This document shows positions 1-9,760 of a stretch of DNA of 64,000 bases, one piece after another (positions within the stretch are counted from its first letter, which is position 1; the number at the start of each line of letters is the position of its first letter). The position numbers were made by a program, and so were the translations under genes. The notes beneath the pieces were generated by a model that was not told the origin of the DNA, did no database searches, and worked only from the letters and a program-made list of their open reading frames with translations. Source of the DNA: Nitrosarchaeum koreense MY1 (GTDB lineage: Archaea > Thermoproteota > Nitrososphaeria > Nitrososphaerales > Nitrosopumilaceae); NCBI RefSeq assembly GCF_000220175.1, contig NZ_AFPU01000001.1:779512-843511 (forward strand), read 5' to 3'.

Positions 1-2
1 TT

Positions 3-1313
3 AACCCAATTAATCCAATTATGAAAAAAGGGGATAATATTGCATTAGTTTTTGGAAATACTGGAACTGTTGCTCATGATGAACCAATATCATTTTACAT
101 TACAGATAATCAAGGAGTAAAAACAGTACCAGGCAACCCGATAGGACCGATCAAAGAAGATATCAGTTTAACTGTTGAGCCATTAGTTCCAGTGATTTTA
201 GTAGGAAGTGAATTTCCGACAATAGCATATTTGCTAGAAACAGAAGGAGAATCAGATACAACTACAACTGATGAAGAAGATGAGGAAGAAGAGAATGGAA
301 GAATTGGCGTAACTCCATTTATTGAGGATTCGGTTCTAACTTTATCTGCAAATGATTTTGTAAATACTGAACCCGAAATAATCAAAAAGAACCAACCATA
401 TGTGTTGTTAAATTTATTAACTGATGAAATTGGAGATGCTACATTATCGTTTCAAGCAGGTCAGTTTGAAGGAACCATGACAGCAACTAGTCACACTACA
501 GATCCTGCAGAAATGCACATGTCATTTGCAGAAAATCTTTTGGCAAACTCTGAAAGCTTAGCTACAATTCAATTGCTAGATTCAGCAGGGAATCCGGTAT
601 ATGCAAAAAATGATATTTTAATAAAAATAGTATCAAATGATGAATCAGTTTTAGAAATTCCAGAAGAGATTACAATAAAAAAAGGAGAATACTTTAACAC
701 AATAAAACTAGAATCACGTGATGAGGGTTTGATTGAAATTGCGTTATTATCGGAAGATTTACCTTTATCAAAATACAATATCAATATTGTAGATATTAGT
801 CCAATAGTATCTTTAGATTTACTTGGAGGTATGAATTGGAATGAACGTGTAGAAGCAAAACTGTCTGTAACAATTCCCGAAATTAATACAGCGTTAGGTG
901 GATTTGATGTGGAATGGGTTGCAACTGGGGGAGAAATACTACAATCAGATGACAGCACCAATAATGAAGGGATAGCAATAATGAACATTCTTGCCAATGA
1001 TAAAGATACAATATCTATCTCTGCAACAGTTTCAGGAAATGGTTTTAGTTCATCTACAATTTCAAAAACTGCACAAATACTAAACATACCGATAGTTGAA
1101 ACGCCTGTAGAACAGGAACAAGGGTTTATGATAAATGATTCAAATATGATCTACATAATAATTCCTGCGGCGATTGGAGTTGTAGTGTTTATTTTAAAGC
1201 GTACGGAGAAATTGGAAATTATAACTGAAAAGTTAGGCATTGCAGACAAGCTAAACATTGGTGAGAAATTTGAAGGGATTAAAGAAAAAATATCAGAGAT
1301 AAGAAATCGTTGA
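3..1313 (+). CDS. Surface protein with Ig-like repeats, C-terminal anchor (5' truncated)
   Basis: The frame is open back to the first bases of the window, so the first ATG (21) is probably internal and the N-terminus is missing. The visible 430 residues are beta-rich and acidic, with a Thr run followed by an Asp/Glu run near residues 77-90, and look like repeated Ig/Calx-beta-like extracellular modules. A single hydrophobic segment (about residues 384-403, ending in KRTEK) is followed by a charged amphipathic tail, which suggests a large exported protein anchored at its C-terminus. It reads toward the prepilin peptidase gene about 90 bp downstream. The exact family was not identified. Confidence 0.75.
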   Translation, partial: NPINPIMKKGDNIALVFGNTGTVAHDEPISFYITDNQGVKTVPGNPIGPIKEDISLTVEPLVPVILVGSEFPTIAYLLETEGESDTTTTDEEDEEEENGRIGVTPFIEDSVLTLSANDFVNTEPEIIKKNQPYVLLNLLTDEIGDATLSFQAGQFEGTMTATSHTTDPAEMHMSFAENLLANSESLATIQLLDSAGNPVYAKNDILIKIVSNDESVLEIPEEITIKKGEYFNTIKLESRDEGLIEIALLSEDLPLSKYNINIVDISPIVSLDLLGGMNWNERVEAKLSVTIPEINTALGGFDVEWVATGGEILQSDDSTNNEGIAIMNILANDKDTISISATVSGNGFSSSTISKTAQILNIPIVETPVEQEQGFMINDSNMIYIIIPAAIGVVVFILKRTEKLEIITEKLGIADKLNIGEKFEGIKEKISEIRNR

Positions 1314-1404
1314 ACATAAATTTATTTTAAAGATATGAAATATCAAAATAATATTTTGCCTAGAAATATAAAAGAAATCAGAGGATGATAAAGAGAATAA
1401 CAAC

Positions 1405-2094
1405 TTGTTTGAATTATTGAATTACGATAACATCGGAATTGGATTAGCACTCGTTATGCTAATAGTAGGATCCATAATTGATATTTGGAAAAGAGAAATT
1501 CATGATTATTTTTGGATGGTGTTTGGGAGTATTGGATTTTTACTAGTTTTTATAAATTCAGATATCTTACCGCATTTACTTTATCTCGGAATAGCGTTAA
1601 TCATAGCACCGTTTGTGATTTTCATTTGGAGAATTGGCTTATTTGGAGGGGCAGATGCATTTGCGTTAATTGCATTAGCAGTAATTGCACCAATGGCCAC
1701 ATTTTCTGAAAATCCAGTAACACCATTTACAACATTATCAAATGCTGCAGTGCTGTTTATCTTACCATTTATCATTAACTTGATTAGAAATTTAGCAGCA
1801 CTCATAAAACATGAAAATATTTTTGAGGGATTTGAAGAAACAGAATTTAAAAAAATTTGTGCAATGTTAATCGGATATAAAGCCAAAAACCCTAAATTTT
1901 GTTTTTCAATTGAAAAAATTGAAAAAGGTAAAAAAAAGATAAACCTTACAATCCATCATGCAGAAAACGAAGAATATTGTACAGAACCAAATACATGGAT
2001 TACTCCAGGAATACCCTATCTGCTTCTAATTACAGGAGGATTCATTATACAGCTGTTACAAGGAGACATCATACTGAGTCTATTTATCAAATAA
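1405..2094 (+). CDS. Archaeal type IV prepilin peptidase (A24, FlaK/PibD-like)
   Basis: 229-residue polytopic membrane protein that should cleave signal peptides of archaellins and pilin-like proteins at the cytoplasmic face. Two catalytic aspartates of the A24 family are visible: Asp26 in the early IDIWKREI segment, and Asp84 in FGGADAF, the GxGD motif written as GGAD. The start is TTG at 1405, behind a purine-rich GAGGATGAT; the nearby ATG at 1385 is out of frame and soon stops. The last ~70 residues form a soluble insert followed by a final membrane segment. No pilin gene is adjacent, so its substrates lie elsewhere. Confidence 0.85.
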   Translation: MFELLNYDNIGIGLALVMLIVGSIIDIWKREIHDYFWMVFGSIGFLLVFINSDILPHLLYLGIALIIAPFVIFIWRIGLFGGADAFALIALAVIAPMATFSENPVTPFTTLSNAAVLFILPFIINLIRNLAALIKHENIFEGFEETEFKKICAMLIGYKAKNPKFCFSIEKIEKGKKKINLTIHHAENEEYCTEPNTWITPGIPYLLLITGGFIIQLLQGDIILSLFIK

Positions 2095-2132
2095 TTCTTA
2101 AACATAATCAAAACTACGCCTAATCTTTGATC

Positions 2133-2168
2133 TGTAACACGTAATAACATACATTCGCTTATGTTACA
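2133..2168. promoter_or_regulatory. Inverted repeat in TrmB-family promoter
   Basis: TGTAACA (2133-2139) and TGTTACA (2162-2168) form a perfect 7-bp inverted repeat 22 bp apart, ending about 20 bp before the ATG of the TrmB-type regulator. The position suits an autoregulatory operator, but no binding protein can be assigned from sequence. Confidence 0.35.
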
Positions 2169-2187
2169 AAAATTGTAATAATTCCTA

Positions 2188-3147
2188 ATGACAGGTGAAT
2201 CGCTTACGGAGATGTTTGAAGTAGATAGTCCATTAAATGAAATAAATAGATTGCTTGTAAATTATGATTTAACGCCAAATCAGGCTAAAGTATACATATT
2301 TCTAAGCAAATTAGGCATTAAAACAGCTTCAGAGATATCAAAATCTCTTAAAATTCCAAGAACAGAGACATATCATTTACTTAGTGTTCTACAACAAAAA
2401 GGGATTATTTTTTCAGTGTTTGGCAAACCAACAAAATTTAATGCTGTTGGAATTAGTGAATCCATTGCAATTTTAGTAAATAATCAAAAAAATAGAATCA
2501 GTGAATTAGAAACAGGAAAAGAAGACATTATAAAATTATGGAAGTTAATTCCAAAATATAGTGGAAATAAGGAAACACCAGAAGACAATAAATTTCAAAC
2601 ACTACAAGGAAGAAATTCAATTTTAGTAAAATTAGAACAAATGGTAAGAGAATCATCAGAAAATATACTAGTGTTAGGAACTGAATCTGATTTTAAAAGA
2701 TTTCATCATACAAATTTTACAGACCTTCTTAAAAAAACAAAATCAAATCTCAAAATTCTTACAGACTATTCAAAAAAAGACATACATATCTTTGAAGATG
2801 TTCCTTTAAAAAAGATTAAAAGATTAGAGGACAAAAACAGAGAAGATTTTTGTTTCATAATCAAAGATGATATGGAAGTTATTTTTTTTATGAACAGTTT
2901 AAAATTAAAAGATATGATGGCAATTTGGACTGATTCCAAAACATTTGTAACCACATTAAGATCATTATTTAGTTTAATATGGAAAAATGCACATTATGTA
3001 GATGAATCAGATGTAGAATCATTATTGGGTTCTGAAATTACATATGAACATAGATTAAGAGAAATTGAACAAGAAAAAATCATCTTAAATTATTTACAGA
3101 AAAATTTTAAGCTTACCGAATACAAATCAGGAGTTAAAAATGAGTAA
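2188..3147 (+). CDS. TrmB-family transcriptional regulator
   Basis: 319 residues. An N-terminal winged helix (about residues 27-90) has the TrmB pattern: LTPNQAKVYIFL, then TASEISKSLKIPRTETYHLL as recognition helix, then a wing. A long middle helix leads to a C-terminal PLD-like/ligand domain (about 130-270). TrmB proteins bind DNA and respond to sugars or other small ligands. The gene overlaps the response-regulator gene by 8 bp and is followed by a histidine kinase, so the three are probably co-transcribed, and TrmB may provide the DNA-binding output the receiver lacks (inference). Confidence 0.85.
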   Translation: MTGESLTEMFEVDSPLNEINRLLVNYDLTPNQAKVYIFLSKLGIKTASEISKSLKIPRTETYHLLSVLQQKGIIFSVFGKPTKFNAVGISESIAILVNNQKNRISELETGKEDIIKLWKLIPKYSGNKETPEDNKFQTLQGRNSILVKLEQMVRESSENILVLGTESDFKRFHHTNFTDLLKKTKSNLKILTDYSKKDIHIFEDVPLKKIKRLEDKNREDFCFIIKDDMEVIFFMNSLKLKDMMAIWTDSKTFVTTLRSLFSLIWKNAHYVDESDVESLLGSEITYEHRLREIEQEKIILNYLQKNFKLTEYKSGVKNE

Positions 3148-3550
3148 AAATTCAATAAAAAACAAAAATGTAGATTCAAAGCAATTAAATATTTTAATAG
3201 TTGATGATAACGAACAAATTACAAAAATGCTTATTACATTTTTAGAATTAAAAAATCATAAATGTACAGGTGCAAGCGATGGCAAACAAGGACTTGCATT
3301 GATTGAAGAAGGTAATTATGATGTAGTGTTATTGGATTTGGCAATGCCTGAATTTGATGGATATGCCGTAATCAAAGCATTAGAAAGTAAAGACATGCTA
3401 AAAAACAATAAAATAATTGTATTTACAGCATCCACCATAACTCAAGATGAGCTAGATGAACTGGTCAGCAGAGGAGTTACATCATATATTTTAAAACCAA
3501 TTGATATTGATCAGTTATTATCTAAAATTGTTGAATCCGCATCTTCCTAA
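3140..3550 (+). CDS. Stand-alone response regulator receiver protein (CheY-like)
   Basis: 136 residues, essentially one receiver domain with no output domain. Visible conserved residues are the acidic pair Asp22-Asp23 (VDDNE), phospho-acceptor Asp66 (LLDLAMPEFDG), Thr96 (IIVFTAS) and Lys119 (YILKPID). It should accept a phosphoryl group from the histidine kinase encoded 19 bp downstream. The start ATG lies inside the 3' end of the TrmB gene (8-bp overlap), which implies coupled translation. Confidence 0.9.
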   Translation: MSKNSIKNKNVDSKQLNILIVDDNEQITKMLITFLELKNHKCTGASDGKQGLALIEEGNYDVVLLDLAMPEFDGYAVIKALESKDMLKNNKIIVFTASTITQDELDELVSRGVTSYILKPIDIDQLLSKIVESASS

Positions 3551-3569
3551 AGGTTAGGTGTAACATAAA

Positions 3570-4658
3570 ATGATTCCAATAAAAAATATCTTATTTTTAC
3601 TCTCAGGAGCGTCTAGTTTTATCATATTTTACATGGGTTTAGTAAACTACATCACTGCTATTGAATCATCAACAGGTTGGATTTTGCTAGTTTTTGCAAC
3701 CATTGTAGCAGCTGGAACATTACTTAGCACTGTATACATTTCAAAAAGCATCACAAAACCTATTGAAAAACTTGCAGAAAATATGACAGAATTTTCTAAA
3801 ACAAATAAGATTACAAACAAAAAACCAATCAATACAAACATAAAAGAAATTTATGAATTAAATAAGAATTTTGAAAGTATGGGAGAGAAGGTTGAAAAAA
3901 CAATATCAGTTCAACAAGAATACGTCGAAAAACTAAAACAGATCGATAAAAAAAAAGTAGAATTTTCATCAATGGTGTCACATGAATTAAAAACGCCACT
4001 AGTACCAATCTTAGGATATGCACAGATGTTACAGAAGCAAGAATTGATGGGAAAATTAAACAAACAACAAATAGATGCAGTAGATGAAATTTATTCATCA
4101 GCAGTAAAATTGCAAAGATTGGTAGGAGATATTTTAACAACACAAAAATTGGATTTAGGCAAATTAGATTTTAATCAAGAAAATATACACATAGCAGAAT
4201 TATTAAATTCAATTATAAAAGAATTCAACCCCATTGCTATTGAAAAAAAAATTAACATCATAAATAAGATTACAAAAGATGAAATCATATTTAGCGATAA
4301 AGATAGGATTAATCAGATTTTTTCTAATTTAATTAAAAATGCAATGGATTTTGTGGAACCTAAAAAAGGAGAAATAATAATCGGGGCAGATAATGACAAA
4401 GAATTTATAAAATTTTTTGTAAAAGATAACGGGATTGGAATTTCAGAATCCAATCAAAAAGAAATTTTTAAAAAATTTTATCAAATAGATACATCTACTA
4501 GCAGAAAAAGAAACGGTAGTGGTTTAGGTTTGGCAATTTGTAAAGGAATTGCAGACGGCCTTGGTGGAAACATATGGGTAGAAAGCAAAGAAGATGTCGG
4601 AACTGCATTTTATTTTAAGATTCCAAAACAACCAATTAAAGTAAACAGTAAGAAATAG
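3570..4658 (+). CDS. Membrane-bound sensor histidine kinase
   Basis: 362 residues. Two transmembrane helices (about 5-27 and 35-57) with almost no extracellular loop are followed by a HAMP-like linker (SKSITKPIEKL), an HisKA dimerisation helix with phospho-acceptor His138 in MVSHELKTP, and an HATPase_c domain with N box (NLIKNAMDF), G1 box DNGIG (286-290) and G2 box GSGLGL (316-321). The short loop suggests sensing within the membrane or in the cytoplasm. Last gene of the trmB-receiver-kinase operon; its natural partner is the adjacent receiver. Confidence 0.9.
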   Translation: MIPIKNILFLLSGASSFIIFYMGLVNYITAIESSTGWILLVFATIVAAGTLLSTVYISKSITKPIEKLAENMTEFSKTNKITNKKPINTNIKEIYELNKNFESMGEKVEKTISVQQEYVEKLKQIDKKKVEFSSMVSHELKTPLVPILGYAQMLQKQELMGKLNKQQIDAVDEIYSSAVKLQRLVGDILTTQKLDLGKLDFNQENIHIAELLNSIIKEFNPIAIEKKINIINKITKDEIIFSDKDRINQIFSNLIKNAMDFVEPKKGEIIIGADNDKEFIKFFVKDNGIGISESNQKEIFKKFYQIDTSTSRKRNGSGLGLAICKGIADGLGGNIWVESKEDVGTAFYFKIPKQPIKVNSKK

Positions 4659-4682
4659 CCGTAAAAAATTAATAAAATAAGG

Positions 4683-6605
4683 TCATAATTTTGAAACTTC
4701 GTTTAATACAAGAGGATTTTCAAGAGAGGATAAATCTCCCAAGGGCAATCCTAACAATTTTGCCCTTAAGACACGACGCATAATTTTCCCAGTTCTAGTT
4801 TTTGGAAGGTCAGATATTTGACATATAAATTTTGGACGCGCAATTTTACCAATCTTCTCAGCGATGTAATTAGATATTTCTACCTCTAGTTCCGTTTCAG
4901 ATTTATTTTCAGGCACAAAAAATACAACAATTGCCTCACCTGTAATTTCATCAGGAATTGCAATGGATGCAGCATCTGAAATTTTATGGTGTGAGATTAC
5001 AACATGTTCAATTTCAGCAGTACTCATTCTATGGCCTGAAACATTAATGACATCATCAGTTCGTCCTTTCATATACCATAAGCCATCGGCATCAACAAAA
5101 ACATAATCTCCATGAAACCAAATATTTTCAAAATTAGACCAATAGGTTTGAAGATAGCGTTGATCATCATTTAGTAATCCTCTAGTCATTGCAGGCCAAG
5201 GAGATTTTATCACAAGATAACCATTTTTTTGATGAATTGATTTTCCATCATTGTCAAACACATCCAAATTCATTCCAGGACATGGAATTCCTACAGTTGA
5301 AGGTTTTAGTTTCATTCCTGGGAAAACAGACAACATCGCACCTCCAATTTCAGTTCCACCAGATAGATTCATGATTGGGATTTTTTTGTTGCCAACTTTT
5401 TCAAATAACCACCACCAAGAATCTTCATCTAGTGGTTCCCCCGTAGTTGGTATGTTTCTGATTTTTTCAAATGAATGTAGTTTTAATGGTTTGATATTAT
5501 TTTTTTTAAATAATCTCACAGCCGTTGGAGATATTCCAAAAATGGTAGCATTGTGTTGATGTAACATATCCCAAATTCTTTCAAAATTTGGATAGTTTAA
5601 TGCTCCATCATAAATTATAGCACTGCCACCCATTATCAAAAGACCGTAAACATTCCAAACTAGCCCCGTAATCCAGCCTATATCTGCAGGCCACAAAAGA
5701 ATATCATCTTCATGCAAATCAATTAAAAATGCAGCCTGATATCCTGCAAAAACAGAAAAACCACCATGAGTATGAATCACTCCTTTTGGTTTTCCAGTGG
5801 TTCCAGAAGTATACAAGATAAACAACGGATCCTCTGAATCCATAATTTCAGTATGACATGTAGAATTTTGTGCAGATACTAGATTTTCATAAAAAACAAA
5901 TTTTGATGATTCTTCGTATTCATCAATTCCTTTGTATTGTATTACTATTATCTTTTCTATTTTTGTATCTTTTATTGCTGATTCGATAATATATTTTTGT
6001 GAAACATGTTTGCCTCCTCTTTGAAATCCGTCACATACAAAAAGAATTTTTGCGTTACAGTCCTGCAATCTTATTTGCAGAGATTCTGAGCTATAGCCTG
6101 AAAATACAACTGTTTGAACCGCACCGATTTTTGCAGATGCCAGAATTGCCAAAATAGATTCCTCAATCATAGGAAGGTATATTGCAACTACGTCTCCTTT
6201 TTTTACTCCTAATTGCTTAAGGGCATTTGCAAGTTTGTTTACTTTGGAATCTAATTCAGAATAAGTTATTTTAAAAGTTGTTCCATCTTCAGAGACAAAA
6301 ATATATGCAATATCATTTGGTTTTTTAAGAGCAAATTTTTCTACTGATGACTTGTAGATATTGGTCTTACCGTCAACAAACCATTTGGACCATTGGATTC
6401 CTTTTGATGTATCTAAAATTTTTGTATAAGGTTTGTCCCAAATTATTCCAATTTCTTTGTTCATTTCTTGCCAAAACCATTCTAAATTTTGATTTGCCCT
6501 TTGAGAGAGTTCTTGTAAAGTTGAGATGTTATGTTTTTTCATGAATTTGTAAATGTTTGAAGATTGTATTTGTTCTTCAGTTGGAGTAAATACAAAATCA
6601 GACAA
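4683..6605 (-). CDS. AMP-forming acyl-CoA synthetase (acetyl/acetoacetyl-CoA synthetase family)
   Basis: 640 residues, full length for the Acs family, which converts a carboxylic acid, ATP and CoA to acyl-CoA, AMP and PPi. Visible adenylation motifs are the P-loop ILYTSGTTGKPKGV (about residue 265), WPADIGWITG, SGGTEIGG, the hinge region GRTDDVINVSGHR and the catalytic Lys motif PKTRTGKIMRR near the C-terminus. The WFVDGKTNIYKSSVEKF segment is typical of Acs and acetoacetyl-CoA synthetases. Substrate is uncertain: acetate, acetoacetate, propionate or 3-hydroxypropionate are all possible in an organism fixing carbon by the 3-hydroxypropionate/4-hydroxybutyrate cycle. Confidence 0.85.
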   Translation of the reverse strand: MSDFVFTPTEEQIQSSNIYKFMKKHNISTLQELSQRANQNLEWFWQEMNKEIGIIWDKPYTKILDTSKGIQWSKWFVDGKTNIYKSSVEKFALKKPNDIAYIFVSEDGTTFKITYSELDSKVNKLANALKQLGVKKGDVVAIYLPMIEESILAILASAKIGAVQTVVFSGYSSESLQIRLQDCNAKILFVCDGFQRGGKHVSQKYIIESAIKDTKIEKIIVIQYKGIDEYEESSKFVFYENLVSAQNSTCHTEIMDSEDPLFILYTSGTTGKPKGVIHTHGGFSVFAGYQAAFLIDLHEDDILLWPADIGWITGLVWNVYGLLIMGGSAIIYDGALNYPNFERIWDMLHQHNATIFGISPTAVRLFKKNNIKPLKLHSFEKIRNIPTTGEPLDEDSWWWLFEKVGNKKIPIMNLSGGTEIGGAMLSVFPGMKLKPSTVGIPCPGMNLDVFDNDGKSIHQKNGYLVIKSPWPAMTRGLLNDDQRYLQTYWSNFENIWFHGDYVFVDADGLWYMKGRTDDVINVSGHRMSTAEIEHVVISHHKISDAASIAIPDEITGEAIVVFFVPENKSETELEVEISNYIAEKIGKIARPKFICQISDLPKTRTGKIMRRVLRAKLLGLPLGDLSSLENPLVLNEVSKL

Positions 6606-6649
6606 GTTATAGTTTTAAAAAAACCAGAAGTAAAAAGATTTTGTGATGG

Positions 6650-6913
6650 TCAAGAAATGTCTATTCCAAGTCTTCGAGCACATGCAATGGCAGATTTACC
6701 ATCATCTTCGGTAATTCCCACTTTTTCAAATTTTTCTATCCAACCTGTTTTGGTGTTCATCGTATTTTCCTTGTAATATTCTCGTAAAATTATGCCTATT
6801 TGAGAATCTAACCTATGTCTTGTTGCTTCATTCATTCCTTGCTGAAGGATTGTAGAGTCGGAATTTGCCAGTATTTTTATAAATTCAATATCTTCCAAAG
6901 ATAGTTCAGTCAT
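6650..6913 (-). CDS. Conserved small protein downstream of gatB
   Basis: 87 residues, predicted mostly helical, no membrane segment or cysteine cluster. It begins only a few bases after the gatB stop and so is probably the last gene of the aspS-gatCAB transcript. Not recognised as a known domain. The C-terminal part (GITEDDGKSAIACARRLGIDIS) looks like a compact helical hairpin. A role in tRNA aminoacylation is suggested only by position. Confidence 0.6.
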   Translation of the reverse strand: MTELSLEDIEFIKILANSDSTILQQGMNEATRHRLDSQIGIILREYYKENTMNTKTGWIEKFEKVGITEDDGKSAIACARRLGIDIS

Positions 6914-6917
6914 AACA

Positions 6918-8318
6918 TTAAATCTTCTTTTTTAGCAAATCAAGAGTTAATTTTGGATCTGCCTTTCCTTTTGTTTTTTGCATGACTTTTCCTACAAGAT
7001 AGTTTATAGTTTGAGGATTGGATTTTGCCTGTTCTACGGCTTGAGGTTCTTCAGAAATTACAGATTCAATAATTTTTGATAATTCAGACTCATCTGAGAG
7101 ATTTCCTAGATCAAGATCAGACATTATATCTGATAATGACTTGCCTGTTCTTACAATTTCATACAATGCATTTTTTGCAGAATTTCGTGCAATCTTACCG
7201 AACTGGATTGAATCAGCTATCGCTTTTAGATGTGAAGGAGTTAATTTTGATGATTCTCTTTTCTCTCTTGTATCTACTAATCCCATCAAATCAGTGGTTA
7301 TGATATTTGCAATTTCTTTGGCGTTTTCTTGTGTGTGTGCTTCTTCAAATAAATCTGAATAAAACTTGTCAGATGAAAGCACGTCAGCTACTTGAGATGG
7401 AATATTGTATTTTGATATATATCGTTGTTTTTTAGAACTGATGCTTTCAGGCATTTCCGATTTTAGTTTTTCTTTGATTTCATTTCCTATTCTAACCCAT
7501 GGAATGTCACCCTCTAGAAAATACCTATAATCCAGATCTTCTTCTTTTGATCTGGACGAGATGGTAATCTTTCTTTTATCATCCCAATGACGTGTTTCCT
7601 GAATTATTGGAATGTCTCTTGAATGCAAGCTTTGTTGACGTGTAATTTCAAAATGAACAGCTTTTTCTAAATCATGAAATGAACCAATGTTTTTTATTTC
7701 AACTTTATTTCCATGTTCAATGGAGACGTTTGCATCTGCCCTCATTGCACCCTCCAATCTAGGATCAGACACTCCAATATTCTCCAATAAATCAGATAAA
7801 ATATTTAGAAACTCTCGTACTTCTTTTGGGTTTTCAAAATCAGGCTCAGTTACAATCTCGACTAAAGGTGTACCTGCACGATTATAATCCACTAATGTGA
7901 TTTGGTTTTTTTCAGAACTTCCCTCATAGATTAACCTGCCAGGGTCTTCTTCTAGTTGAATTCTAGTGATTCTGATCTTTTTTTCTCCAACCATAAGAAT
8001 TCCACCACCTCCGACACTGGTATCTCCATAGATGTTTAATTGAGTGATTTGGAAATTTTTTGGCAAATCAGGATAAAAATAATTTTTTCTAAAAAATGCA
8101 ATTTTTTCCGGAGTAGAACAATTTAGGGCCATTGCAATCATTGTTGCTTTTTCAACTGCCTTTTGATTTAATCTTGGAAGACTGCCTGGCAATCCCATAC
8201 AAATGGGACATATGTTGGTGTTTGGCTCAAACTCTCTATAGTTTGCCTTACAAGAGCAAAATAATTTGCTTTCTAGATTTGTAAGTTGACTATGAATCTC
8301 CAATCCAATTTTTGTCAA
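6918..8318 (-). CDS. gatB: Asp-tRNA(Asn)/Glu-tRNA(Gln) amidotransferase subunit B
   Basis: 466 residues. GatB binds the mischarged tRNA and ATP and activates the side-chain carboxylate for amidation. The N-terminal signature GLEIHSQL, the zinc-type CSC...CPICMGLPGSLP region and the C-terminal helical GatB/YqeY domain (ending in the KVMQKTKGKADP pattern) are all present. The start TTG overlaps the gatA stop (TTGA). It acts with GatA and GatC and with the AspRS encoded first in the operon. Confidence 0.95.
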   Translation of the reverse strand: MTKIGLEIHSQLTNLESKLFCSCKANYREFEPNTNICPICMGLPGSLPRLNQKAVEKATMIAMALNCSTPEKIAFFRKNYFYPDLPKNFQITQLNIYGDTSVGGGGILMVGEKKIRITRIQLEEDPGRLIYEGSSEKNQITLVDYNRAGTPLVEIVTEPDFENPKEVREFLNILSDLLENIGVSDPRLEGAMRADANVSIEHGNKVEIKNIGSFHDLEKAVHFEITRQQSLHSRDIPIIQETRHWDDKRKITISSRSKEEDLDYRYFLEGDIPWVRIGNEIKEKLKSEMPESISSKKQRYISKYNIPSQVADVLSSDKFYSDLFEEAHTQENAKEIANIITTDLMGLVDTREKRESSKLTPSHLKAIADSIQFGKIARNSAKNALYEIVRTGKSLSDIMSDLDLGNLSDESELSKIIESVISEEPQAVEQAKSNPQTINYLVGKVMQKTKGKADPKLTLDLLKKKI

Positions 8319-9760
8319 ATTGGAACCTCCGGTAATTTGACAGTTTTTTCTAATGCATATGCTGCCTGTAATAGTAATTTATCATTCATCGAATTTGCAA
8401 TAAGTTGCATGCCAATTGGTAAGCCATTAGAAATAGAATACGGTATTGATATTGCGGGTTTGCCTGTAAGATTTGCAGTTACAGTGTTAATATCAACAAG
8501 AAACAATGCAACAGGATCATTTATTTTTTCACCAATCCTAAACGGTAAAATTGGAACTGTGGGGGAAATTAACAGATCAAATTTCTCAAATGCCTCATTT
8601 ATTTGTCTAGTAAGTTTACTTTTTATCTTTAGTGCTTTAAGAAAATATTTTCCTGCATGTCCTGCAGAAGGAACAAAGCCTCCAAGAATCATCCTTCTAG
8701 TGACTTCAGGACCGAGTTTTTTTCTTGCTTTTTCAATATATGAATTAAATTCATACCCCTCGACAGAAAAATCATAACCATATCTCAAATTATCGTATCT
8801 TGCAAGATTACTACCTGCCTCAGTTGCTGTAATTGTATAATATGCTGCAACTGAATATTTTACCATATCCAAGGAAATTTCTTCACATATTGCACCCAAT
8901 CCCTCTAATTTCGATATTGCGTCTCTTGTTGCAGACAGTACTATTGGGTCAATTCCCTCTCCAATCATCTCTTTGATTATGCCTATTTTTTTACCTTCTA
9001 TGCCTGAATCAATATCTTTTAGATAATCCTCATTTTTGTTATCCACCGTGGTGTTATCATTAGAATCATGTCCTGAAATCAGATTTAGCATAAATGCTGC
9101 ATCTTCCACAGTTCTAGTTAACGGTCCAATCTGTTCAATACTGTTTGCATATGAAATTAATCCATATCTACTAATCAATCCATAAGTTGGCTTGTATCCA
9201 ACAGTTGAACAAAAACTTGCAGGATTTCTAACTGAACCACCAGTATCAGAACCTAACGATGCAACACATTCAAATGCACTAACAGATACAGCACTGCCTC
9301 CAGAAGAGCCACCTGGGACATAATCTGTATTCCATGGATTTTTGCTTGGACCATATGCGCTGAATTCTGTAGAAAGACCCATTGCAAATTCATCAAGATT
9401 TACCTTTCCAACAAAAATTGCGTCTTGTTGTTTTAGCTTTGTAATGACAGTGGCATCATATGGTGCAACAAAATTTTCAAGCATCTTTGATGCACATGTT
9501 GTTTTTGTATCTTTTATGCAAATATTGTCTTTAATTGAAATTGGCATGCCAAAGCATTGCCCTATTTTCTCACCTGACTTTATTTTCTTGTCAATTTCTC
9601 TTGCTTGATCAACTGCCTTTTCATTAAGTGATAAAAACGCATGTAAAGTATCATCTATTTTTTGTATTCTGTCCATAGTTTTTGAAATGAAATCTTCGGC
9701 GGAAAGATTTCCGGATTTTATTTCTCGGACATATTGCAGAGCTGAAATTTTTATACTCAA
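8315..9760 (-). CDS. gatA: Asp-tRNA(Asn)/Glu-tRNA(Gln) amidotransferase subunit A
   Basis: 481 residues, amidase-signature family; it releases ammonia from glutamine for the GatB site. The Ser-cisSer-Lys triad is visible: Lys in SIKDNICI, cis-Ser in the GGSSGGSA loop and nucleophilic Ser in DTGGSVRNP. The start is TTG placed directly after the gatC TAA, so translation is likely coupled. Length is normal for the family and the gene is intact. Confidence 0.95.
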   Translation of the reverse strand: MSIKISALQYVREIKSGNLSAEDFISKTMDRIQKIDDTLHAFLSLNEKAVDQAREIDKKIKSGEKIGQCFGMPISIKDNICIKDTKTTCASKMLENFVAPYDATVITKLKQQDAIFVGKVNLDEFAMGLSTEFSAYGPSKNPWNTDYVPGGSSGGSAVSVSAFECVASLGSDTGGSVRNPASFCSTVGYKPTYGLISRYGLISYANSIEQIGPLTRTVEDAAFMLNLISGHDSNDNTTVDNKNEDYLKDIDSGIEGKKIGIIKEMIGEGIDPIVLSATRDAISKLEGLGAICEEISLDMVKYSVAAYYTITATEAGSNLARYDNLRYGYDFSVEGYEFNSYIEKARKKLGPEVTRRMILGGFVPSAGHAGKYFLKALKIKSKLTRQINEAFEKFDLLISPTVPILPFRIGEKINDPVALFLVDINTVTANLTGKPAISIPYSISNGLPIGMQLIANSMNDKLLLQAAYALEKTVKLPEVPI

